NCBI GenBank assembly: GCA_930367205.1
Contig: OV884009.1
Location: forward strand, 123,140,639 to 123,204,638
Length of the DNA: 64,000 bases
Source of the DNA: Acanthosoma haemorrhoidale
Lineage: Eukaryota; Arthropoda; Insecta; Hemiptera; Acanthosomatidae
Direction: 5' to 3'
In this document: positions 50,401 through 62,400 of the stretch, piece after piece
Layout: each line of letters starts with the position of its first letter
Numbering within the stretch: the stretch's first letter is position 1
Translations under genes and position numbers: made by a program
The notes under the pieces: generated by a model
The model's input: only the letters and a program-made list of their open reading frames with translations
Told to the model about the DNA's origin: nothing
The model's database searches: none

Positions 50401-53400
50401 AAAAGTTGTATGCTGTGCAACTTTCATGCCTCACAGGTCTGGGACTTAAGTGCTGTTTCTGGGGAGCCCAGAAGCGAACAAATGACCCCATGGCTGCAGG
50501 AATTATGCATCTATTTTGCTCTTTCGGTAGATATCTCAGAAACATGGATTATACACAGTCATTTTCATTTAATTTCATTTCTCATATACTTATTCAACTT
50601 TCTTTTACTATGGCTTATTACTTTATATACATCTACTTTATATACAGACCACTTAATATGTAGTCATTACAATAATGTTACAGATCAATAGAAGAAAACC
50701 TAAAAAATAGAAGTGAAAAGAATTTTATTTGAAAAAAGATGTTTCTACTAATAAAATAGATGTTATGTGAAAATAAGTGACCCCATAAATTAATATCAAT
50801 TAGTAAACTTTCAACATAGTACATATTCAAGAAAAATGATATAGCACTAACCCTTTTCTTTAATCTGAGGATTTCTTTTTTCGTTAAACAATCTGCTTTG
50901 GCAATCACCGGAACAACATTTACTTTATTATGTAGTTGCTTCATAAATTCAATATCAAGTGGTTTTAAACTATAAGAAATAGCAATAAGCAAATATAATT
51001 AAAAATGTACATTACAATAATTTCAGTAAGAAACTTATATATTTTACCCATGCCCAAATGGAGATATGAAATAAAAGCAGCAATGAACTCTATTATCCAT
51101 AATATTTCTTCGGTTCAAACCACTTTCATCTCTTAAAAATCTTTCGAACTGATCATCTATATATTGTATGATAGATTTAAAACTAAAAAACAAAACAAAA
51201 AAAAAACATGTATCAGTATCAGAGAAGCAAATTCATTGGGTTTAATACTCATAAAAGTATTATTATTAAGAATGTACAATATTGTGACATAGTCAACAGT
51301 CCCATATATGGAATTATTTAATTTATAAACAAATATACAGGGGGTGATCAAAAAGTAACACAAGTGTTGTAAACAAAATTTATTTAAGATATAGTTAAAA
51401 ATGTATAGAAATCTTTGAAGTATTCCCCTTGGGTATCTACACATTTTTTCTAAGAATTTTCCCGAGCACGGCACACACCCTGGAAGGCCTCAACAAGAAC
51501 CTAGTTCAAAGCGGTCGTCACTGCAGCTTTGATTGTCTAATGCTGTCAAAACAGAGCCCTTTGAGGGAGATCATAATCCTCAGAAACAAAAAGATGTCTA
51601 CCAGAGCCAAGTCGGTGTTGTACAGGCACTGGAGCAGCTTTGCCAAGGAGTGATTTACCAGGAACTCATGGAAACTCAGAGTGTCAACGATCTGAGCTGC
51701 TGTGAAGACCGCTGCCGCTCTGAACAGGAGGCCTTCTAGGGAGCATACTGAGCCTGGGAAAATTGGTGGAAAAAAACGAGTACATACCTGAGGGGAGTAC
51801 TTTGAATATTTCTAAACATTTGTAACTATATCTTGAATAGCTTTTATTTTTTTACGATAACACTTGCATTACTTTTTTAACATTGACTGTACCTTTGTTT
51901 GTGAGGGTAAAGGGCACTTATATATCCAGTGAAATGAGAGATGATTGTGGGAGCCTTGGCAAGAGAAGTTAGGAATCACCCACAGTGTTGATGAGTGAAA
52001 TATCTGGACAGTGGTTGTATTTGTTGATGGTGAATTGTACTGGAAGAAATTAGCAAGCTAGGTAGTCTAACTACAGTCGCCATTCACAATAATGTGATGC
52101 ATAAGGAATGATTTTATAAAGATAAAAATTAAGCCTTTATTTAACCTATCTACCACTACATCTATTTTCTCTATACCACTGCTTTTAAGAATAATATAGA
52201 ACGTTACTATGCCCCAACAACCCCATGTACCCTTAATTAAAGTTGGATTTAAAATATAATAGTTTCTAAATAATAGTCTTGAGTTTATTTCTATGTAGTA
52301 ATAGGTTACAGAAAATTAATTTAATTTAATAAAGAGTTGATTTTTTAAAATACAATCTCGGTTTATATTTTTATTTAAATAATTAATTTGTATTTTGGCA
52401 TTCTAATCATTGATCAATTTAATTTTATTATTTATAATATAGGAAAGATAACTATTCAACAATTAAAAATTGCATTTTTGGGGGTTTTTTCCTCGAAACT
52501 CATCTTAGTAGGCTAGAAAAATTAAAATTAATAAGGAGATTGTAACATTCTCCTCCTACAAGAAAATTTTATTGTATGCTCTCTAGAGCCCAGCTAACAC
52601 CAAACATTGATTTTTAATACGTAGGTTTTAAAATAATAATATTAATAAATTGGAATTTTTGCTATTATTTTTTTTATACTGTTAAGGAGCTCACATTTTA
52701 TTTAAAAAAAAACACAAGATGAACATTATCATCAAGTAGCTTCGGCATAAGCTTTATCTAATATTTCCCTTAAGTTTTCTAAATGATTTTACTCTCTTAA
52801 TTCTCAGTCTGTCAAAACTGTTCTAAAGCCTGTCAGACTTGGATTAACCATGGATCAAGGGTTTGCACCAGAAGTTCTGCTAAAGAGCTGTTGGACCAAA
52901 ATATCTGAAAATTGATAGGACTTAATACATCCTGATTTAAGATAGAAAAAAAAGAAACCTTCAAATGAAACATAAAAAAACTTTATTGTGCAGCATTGTC
53001 TCCTACGAATAACAACAAGGAACATAATAGGAATGCCTAGCCAAAAAACAACAACATAACATTAAATAGATTTGATAAACTTATGAATAATAATATGTAC
53101 AAATGTAAAATACGCCGTGTCATAACTATGTACAAATGAGATTACTACAAAGAACCAACAGCAACAAATTGAAATTAACAACAAAAATTAATAGAAATGA
53201 AAATAATAAATAAATAAAACATAGAAATTATTACAAAAGGGGGGGGGGAAGAGCATGAAAGGCTGCTTGGGCGAATGAAATATAAATAAGCAGAATAATA
53301 ACGATGAATTATAAATTGTTAGATTGGAGGGAGATGAGAAACTGGTAAAGTATCAATTTAAAGAAAGGAAAAGTTGATTTATGACGAATATTGATTGAAG

Positions 53401-56400
53401 GTTTGTGTCAAGGATAAGAAAAGAACTGTCAAAGGAACAGATTTGTGTGAGAAGGGAAATACAGGTCAGAAGGGTAGAATCTAGTTTTGCGGGATTTGAT
53501 CGCTGATTTGAATTGGAGGAAGTTGTAAAGGTAAGGGGACTTTTAAGTCATGATATTAGGTCGTCATAAGTAACTTCCGTTTTTTTTATCAGACATTTAT
53601 TTTGCTCTCATTAAATAACAAAATTATATTAATTTATTATGTATTCACCACTATTATCTATAACCTCCTCCCAGCTTCCTGGCAGTTTATCAATTCCTTC
53701 CTTGTAATATGTGGTTGGTTTGGACTGGAAGAAGTTTTCGACCTGCCTGACTTGCTCTTCAGAATTGAAGGTTTTTCCATTCAAAAAGTTTTTTAAGGAA
53801 CAGAAAAGGTGGTTGTCTGTCGGGGAAAGATCCGGGGAGTAAAGTGGATGTGGTAAAACAGACCATCCTAGCTCAAGAATTTTTTCTTGAGTCACCCTTG
53901 CTGTATGTGGTCGTGCATTGTCGTGCAAAAGAATGACTTTTTGGAATTGACGAGTGCAGGACGCTTTTCATGGAGTTTCTCTTGCACTCTTTGCAACTGC
54001 TGAACGTATCTATCCCCAGTAATCGTTAAATGTGACTTCAACAACTCATGGTGAATTATTCCTTGAAAATCCCACCATACACACAATAAAATCTTTTTGC
54101 CATGGATGTTTGCTTTCGGATCTGGTAGAGGTGGTTGATCCTTATCAAGCCGCCACTGTCTTTTGCGGACTATATAGTCATAGGTAGCCCATTTTTCATC
54201 ACCTGTTACCATCCTGTTTAAAAAAGGCTCAATTTTTACCCGTGAGAGCAGACTTGTGGCATGAGATCTTTTTTATTCCGTTTACTGAGATACCCACATT
54301 CCTAACTTGCTGACTTTCCCTAATTCTCCAGGTGGCAGTTAACAGTTGATTGTGTTGCATTCAACCTTTCTGCTATGCCTCTTGTTGACTGACGTGGATT
54401 TTGCTCCAATATTGCCTTTAAAAGGTTGTCATCAAAGTCGGAAGGACGTCCCACCGTCGGTTCGTCTTTTAAGGTCGTAACTCCAGAACGGAATTTTATA
54501 AACCTTTCTAACTGCCCGATCAGTTATTAGTCCTTCACCTTATACACTGCATATTTTTTTAGCTGTCACCCTGGCACTATTGCCTTGTTTAAATTCCCAA
54601 AGCATTACATGAGGAATATGTGATTTTTGACTCTCCATTTCAGAGGTTAAAAAAACAGTTTATCGTAACGCGTATCACACAAAACAGTTGACATAAGACT
54701 AACTGAAGAAGCCTCGTCTATATAGTGAAAACAAAAACTTGTTGCCATGGTAACTCATAGCGGGTAGATACGAACAATAGATTCTACTTAGCTGCACCGG
54801 AAGTTACTTATGACTCGACCTGATAATAAAAAGGAGGGATTCAAGGAAGTATTGGGAACGGGCAGAAGGGTGCAGACATCCCAACTCAGTGGCAGTAGTG
54901 GCACAAAATGGGATGGTCCCTGCGGATCCTAAGTGTAAATCATAGAATACAATTTATCAGTCGCTTTGTCCAAGCCTTGAGATACCCTGAGAGAGCACTA
55001 TACACAACACAACCGTAGTCACAATGGGGGAATACAAGTGAGGAAACCAAGTAAGAGTTGGTGCGTATGGGAGAACATGTCGGGTTCTATTGATCAGTTT
55101 AAGGGTGATAATGGATCGGCGGGTATTTGGGAAATGTGGTCTTTCCAGGATAGAGTTTTGTGAATGACCAAATGTACATTTTTGATTGTAGTAGAGAATT
55201 TATAGGTCGACCACTGATGGTGAAGGTGAGAATATCAATTAGAGTTTTGAAGAGGGCACGTGAACCAATTATGATTGCCGTGGATTTCTCCGCACTTAAT
55301 CGATGATTATGGAGAGAGTATATGGTCCGGTTCAGGTCTTCCTGGATCAATAGGTAGGGGGATTGGAGCTGCCCAGGAGGGAAGGATAGGTAAATTTGGG
55401 TGTCATCTGCATATAGGTGGAATGAGCGATGATGATGATGATGAGTGATGGATAGATGTATGGAGGTCGTGGATGTAGACACAGAAAAGTAATAGCGAAA
55501 TAGATGAACCCTCAGCTACACCGGAAAACAATGAAAGGAAGAGGGATAGATGTTGATCAGGTATGAGTACTATCTGGAAGCGATTAGAAATGAATGATTT
55601 AAACCAGCTAACAGCAATGTAAGAGAAGGACATCGATTCAAGGCTGCTGAATTCCTTGGTAAAGTCTAAGAGGATAAGGATAGATACGTGTTGATGGTCA
55701 TTTGTACCTCTTGCGTGATAATTGTAAGAGCTGATCGGGTGGAAAATCCTGGCCAGAAGCCAGATAGTAGAGGATTTATTTATAAGTGCTTCTAAAAATG
55801 AGAAAATTTGAAATTTAACTTGTCTTTTGAGGGTTTGGAATGGGTAGAGAGAATAGATATAGGATGGTAGTCTTTGGGGGAGGTGGGGTTAGAAAGTCTA
55901 ATTAATGGATGAACATTCGCTCTTTTCCAGGAAGAGGGAAAAAGGGATCTGGACCTACCGAATTCGTTCATAATTTTATTATTAAGAAATGAGGTCAGAA
56001 GGAAAAGTTTAAGAGAAAAAGAAGTTGTCTGGGTGGAAATTACAGGTGGTTTTAATTGGACTGGAGGGACGGAGTTGGGATGGAGAGAGCCTGTGTATTA
56101 AGGTCGTTGAGAGAAATACGGCAAGCAGGAGAGGTGTTTAGTTTAATGAGAGACAATTTATGGAGGAGGTCCCATTTGAAGCAAAAGTTCTATGCAGAAG
56201 ATAACGACTAGTCAGGGAATTTTGATTGGCAAGGTGGATTTTAGACTGAGTAAGATTGCTGAGGGTTTTAAGAGGGATTAATTTTAGGGGTGCCTGGTGT
56301 GGATTAACTTCCTCCTTTCTTCATTGTAAAGCATCATTAAGTCTTCAATTTCCTGCGTCAACCAAGGGCCTGGGGGATGGTGGGTTCGGAAAGACTTAAG

Positions 56401-59400
56401 AGGCACATACTTGTTAAGGATAGTGAGGAGGTTGGCGGTAAGGAAATTAACCATAGCATTGGTAGAGGTGAAGGAATATAAAAGGTCCCATTGAGTTTTC
56501 TTCAGATCAGGCAGGTTGGATGGTCTTGGATGTCAGATAATTGAGGTTACGGTAGGTGATGCTGGGGGAGGAAAGAGTGACATCCAGAGTGTATGATAGG
56601 GAAATGAGATTATTGGCTAAAAGGAAAGGTACTGGAAGCTGAAAAGGGGAAATTACTTGCTGGGGGAGTCTATGATAAAAAAAGATCTAACCAGGAATCA
56701 GAGATATTCGTATGATGGGTAGCAGAATACAAGACTACAAAGAGATTCAAGGAAGTACTAAGGTTGACGAGGAAGCGTTTTTCTGAAGAATTGCAAAGAA
56801 AAATGGTATTTAGATCACCTGCTAAATTGATATGATTAAACGAAGAAACAAGGTTGAGAAGAGTTGATTCAGATACAGGATCAAAGGGAGGATGAGGAAG
56901 AAGATTAATGACAGCATATAGGATCCATTTGGAAGAGTAGGAAACTTCAGCAAAGAGGTATTCTAAATGAGGTCTTTGAGAGGGAGGAGGATTGGAGGAT
57001 TCCGGATCTGAGGCTATCATGTACATAAAGGAAGACATCACTACCGATCTGTTCAAGGGAATAAATATTTGGGGGGGGGGGAAGAACAGAAAAGGAGGGG
57101 ATATTTGGTTTGAGCCATGACTCAGAAACCGGTATTATGAGATGAAAGTTATCAAGGAAGAATTGAAACTATTCACTCTGATAAGGGAGGGACTGGGGGT
57201 TAACATGGCATGTACTTAGGAGACTACTTATGAGGAGGAGAGATGACCAAAAAATGAAGGAAAGTGAGAAGTAGTAAGTAAAGGGCTTGAAAATAGACAT
57301 AAGCCTATCTGTCCATTGAAACCGTGAACGGCCAAACATCCATCCGGCCTATTAAACAGACGACCAGCAGAGGAGCCGAATGAGCAACCACAGGAACAGA
57401 CAGTCTGCCATCAGTTACCAGTTGTATGAGCTCGTGCTACGGGCTAATTAAAAAAATTATAGAAATAGATGCAGAGGATTTGTTATTATTATTGGACACT
57501 CCCAGGAATCACATCTGACCAAGACTTAGCCAAAATTAGGATTTGAAATGCCCGACATTTTCACATCTGACCAAGACTTAGCCAAAATTAGGATTTGAAA
57601 TGCCCGACATTTTCACATCTGACCAAGACTTAGCCAAAATTAGGATTTGAAATATGAGGAGACAGAGGGCAAAAAAACAAATATGTTGGGTACATCTGAT
57701 TCTTTCAGAAAGGTGTCAACTGGGCGAGTTTCACCATTTACACCACAAACTCCAGGAGGATAGTGCCAAGTTTTTTTATTACTATCAGATGAGTTACAAG
57801 ACATTTTAATATATTTTAAGTGCTATTTCTCCATCATGTTCAAAATGGTCAAATTTCAGAGAAGTTATATTACCTGGGGAAGGCTTTGCAGTGTGACTTT
57901 AAGGTACTTAAATAATAACTCATCAAGTTTAAACAATAAATTACATTTTATTAATTGCTATTATACATACATACATTACATATAATTATACATTTTCAAG
58001 TATTTACTTAGTCAGTCAGAGAATGTCATTGCGTGGTTGATTCTTGTTCTGTAAGCTCGACAAATATCGTTGGAAAGAGTCCATCTGTTGTAGTGCCATA
58101 TTATTGTTGAGTTGTTGTGATGGCTGCATAAATAAAAAAGAAAAAAATATTATCTGACTGATTGTCTGAATCGAAAAATAAATACCGTGAGGCCATGTAG
58201 ATGGGATTTTGAATTTCCTGTTGGTGGGAACTGCGGTGGCCTGGTCCCTCTTTCTTCTTCCTCGATGAGAACTTGTGACAGCTCATTTTATACAATTAAT
58301 TTTTTTTCTAATAGAACCTTCATTAGATAGGGAAGCAAACTTTGTAAAATCTGCTAATCGCTGTTTTGTTTGATAGCACTTTCTATGAGCAGTTCGATTT
58401 TACATCGCTCAAGTTGAAGAAATGGCTCATCTACATTTTTTTCCATAATCCAATTTCTTTTTTTTTGAAATAGGATTTGATGGGGATTGCATAGGTTCTG
58501 TCGCATCACCACGCAGAGAAACCAGAATAGAGTGACAAGTTGGAGACTGCAGAGACATCACTTGGTTTCCATTCATGGAGATGTGATAATATTTGTTATA
58601 TTGTAATACTAATAAATATTATTAGGCTACAATAATGTTAAAATATTTTTATTAGCTTAACTTGAGCACCTATTTCCTCAGCCACCCTTGCCCACAATTT
58701 CCTCTGTAGATCCCGACACTGGTAATTTTTGTTATGCATATACCATAAGGGAAGGTGTTCTTGAACTTCACTGATTAGTTTTTCAGCATCTACGGTAAAA
58801 CTAATAAAAAAAGTAACTTTTGTTGCAATGTTCGGCCGAATGGAACCAGAAAATACCAGCTCCATTAGATTGGGCCGTCAGCCAGTAGAATAGAGTGTGT
58901 AGTGGACGCGTTCCAATTCCTTTTCTAGTTGTGGGATCATTTGACTATACAAAGCCGGACAAGTATTCAGGCATTTATGGTTACACTGGACGGCCAGCCT
59001 AAAGAGGAAAGTTGAAGCAGAAAATACTAAGTACATAGTGTACTGTGGTTGGAAATAATGGGAGTATAGAAAATAGACTAAAAAGAAAGTAAAAAGGAAA
59101 TAAAAACTAGAAACTAAAAAAAAATGTTTGAAAACACAGGCAATATGAGTAATAAAAGGAAAGAAAAAGGAGAGGTCAGTTAGAGTAGGGAATTCCGCCT
59201 TAGGGTGATAGGTGCCTGGAAGTCAGGTTAAGATGTCAAGGTCATCCAACTTATTTAGGTTGTTGTCCGCCTGGCCAACCACAAACCAGATAAATTTCCA
59301 ATTAAAGTCTTCCTGTCCATCTTTAACTGCCTCACCAACCAATAGAGATGTTGGTTCCCCTGAGACATGTCCTTGCTTAAGGCTTAATTAAATGCTAGTA

Positions 59401-62400
59401 TAAACGTCAAAATGTATAAGCATTCCGTAGGTCCTTTGAGTTTAGTACACTGTGCAAACACACCACAATGGATTAATGGCATATGTTCTGTGTTTGGCTT
59501 AATGGCTAAACAGTGACAGTGAATTTATGAATTTAGGTTTGGTGGTCTAAAATTCTTAGCATATGTTACTACAGTTTATGTGGAACCCTAGTCTATGCAT
59601 GCAATGAAAGTAGTAGCATCCTACATATCCTGATCACACACAGTCTCGTTCTGCCATAGAGAGCCCTGGCACTGGGCAATGCAGGAGTGATAAAACTAAG
59701 TCCTTCACTGAGTTGCTCCTTTGTTAGGACTAGTCAAAAAAGAAAATATGGAAGTATTGTTTTATCTAGTCTATTGAGATATTGACATACTGAAGGCATG
59801 GTGAGATATATTATTACCTCACTCAACTATCCGAATGCATCTATCAGATTATTTCTGTAGTTCTAAATTCAAACAAGTTCAATTGTCTGCCCAATGGGTG
59901 GACTTTGAGCATGATGTTTTCAGAATTTCCTATCTTTCACATAGAAAGCAAATTGCTCAAAGATTTTTTTAGAGAACAGCTGGTGCAACATCATTGGCTT
60001 CCTGGTGTCCTCTTGTTCCAAAAAGCACGTTTAGTTCCAGAGTGTTAGAATTTTCTATATTTATAAATTGGTGAACATTGGTTAATTGAACTGATGCATT
60101 TTATGCTTGACGGACTCATAGTTTTAATCCACATACTTCATAATTAGTACTTAAGTCCTATGAATAGATGGGACTGGGGGGTCTCCGGAGCAGCTCTGAC
60201 TGGCCTCTATTCATGCTCATGCCCTCTTGGATTAACATTCAGTACACACCAGAACAATATATTGTTTTTCAGTGATATTCTCTTGGTCTATTTAATCAAA
60301 TCTAACTTTGTGAAAATTATTAATTTATACAACCATCCCCTGAAAGTTCTGCTGTATAGGAACTATATTTTGCTGATTGTTTTTGTTTAGTCCAAGGACT
60401 TTTCTGCTGTATGCTACTATACACCTTCATTTAACTTCCCTCCATCAGTATATTACAGCACAGGAAATACAGTTTAACAATATTTCATTAAATAATATCA
60501 TTAGACAGCTAGAAGCATTTCAAATAAATTTAATACTAATGTCATAATATGTTAATGATACTGTGATAAAAGTTACAACCAAAAATTCTATTAAAATTAA
60601 GTGGGCGCTAAACTGATCGAAATGACCAAGAAAGGAGATGATCTTTTGTAAACATGCTTAACATAATATTAATAAAACCTTAAGCCAGATAAGCTACATT
60701 AGATTGATTTCAGAACTGACTGTGTGAAGTTGTAATAACAAAAATTGGTTGACCAGTCATGTACTATTACACCATATACTAGACCAGGAGCTTAATACTG
60801 GACGAACAGTTATTAATTAGGAAAGTTATGAGGTCAGTTCTTATTTGTAGCATAATTTAATTAAACAAAGTGTTACCTGTCTGAATTATCTATGGCATCT
60901 CCAAATCCTGGGGTATCCACTACTGTTAAACGTAATTTAACACCTCTTTCTTCAATTTCAACAGTTGAAGCTTCAAGACCTACAGTCTGGTTAATTTTGT
61001 CTGCAAAGCGTACAAAATAAAACAAAAAATATATTCACATATTTTGAAATTTCTACTATTAATACAGAACTTATATTATTTGTATTTTAATGTAGATTAA
61101 TGACCATAGTTATTTGACAAATATTTTATAAGTCCACAAAAACTCTGATTTAAAATCATTAAACTAGAATTCTAATATTTATAGATCAAATCAAACTTGC
61201 TATATAAAAAAAAAAAAGACAACTTATTTGTACTATTTTTAAACTTATTTTTTAAGAGTTATATAGAATAGAATAAAAAATTTTAAAATCCAGGAGTCTC
61301 CTATAATTAACATTAATGTTCAGATGAAAAATTCACATCTGGCAAATAAAATAAGCTATAACATCATAATAAAGAATGAAAAAAAAAAAATAATAACGTA
61401 AAATAAAGTGTAAACCTATAAAAAAGTAATAATAATTATGAAATCAAAAATTGTTTAACTGCTTTTAGTAAATAAAGTCCATAGGGTCTACCAATAATAA
61501 ACCAAAAAAATAATAAAACCAACAATATGCAGAAGTCTGTACAGTAGATAAAAAACAATAAAATTAACACAAAATAAAACAAGAAAGATAAAGGGTTGGC
61601 CAAAAAGTCCGTTTGGTTTTTTAAGCGAAAATAAGATACAACTTTTAAACACAAAGCGATTTATTCAATCAATGATATAATTGCCGTTTTGTTCCAGTAT
61701 CTTCTGCCATCTCATGGGTTTATGCATAATTCCATGCATAAAGAATTTCCTGTCTTTACTGGCAAAAAAATTTTCCAAGTGGATTTTTACATCTTCTTCA
61801 GAGTTGAAGGTCTGACCATTCAATGAATTTTGAAGAGACCGAAACAGGTGGAAATATGAAGGTGCAAGGTCGGGCAAATATGGAGGGTGCGACAAAACTT
61901 CCCAGCCAAGCTCCAGTAACTTCTGCCGCGTCTGCAAAGAAATGTGCTATCTGGCATTGTCGTGATGGAAGACAATCCCCTTACGGTTGGCTAGTTCTGG
62001 ACACTTCTGATCACTGCATTTAATTTGTCCAGTTGGTCACAGTACACATCCAAATTGATGTTCCTGTTCGTGGGAAGAAGTTCGTAAAAGACAACACCCC
62101 TCCAATCCCACCAAATCGAGAGCATAACCTTCTTTGGGTGAAGTCCTGCTTTGGGGGTTGTTTGTGGTAATTCGCCGTGCTTCCCCCATGAGTGTTTGCG
62201 TTCCACATTGTTATATACGATCCACTTTTCGTCCCCTGTCATCATTCTCTTCAAAAAAGGATCGTTTTCTTCACGCTTCTGCAACGAATCGCAGATGGAA
62301 ACTTTTTGGGTGAGGTTAGCCTCACTAAGTTGATGGGGAACCCAAACATCTAGCCTGCTCACGTAGTCAAGTTGATGCAGATGGTTTTCAACACTCGATT

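Noticed and set aside
50337..50691. Two overlapping plus-strand frames of just over 100 codons
   Set aside because: No recognised domain; mostly hydrophobic AT-rich translation in a septin intron.
53240..53250. G-run (also at 57068 and a C-run near 39184)
   Set aside because: Single homopolymers with no paired G-tracts nearby; no support for a G-quadruplex.
57510..57653. Possible CRISPR-like array
   Set aside because: The units are directly contiguous with no variable spacers, and the genome is eukaryotic. It is a plain tandem repeat.
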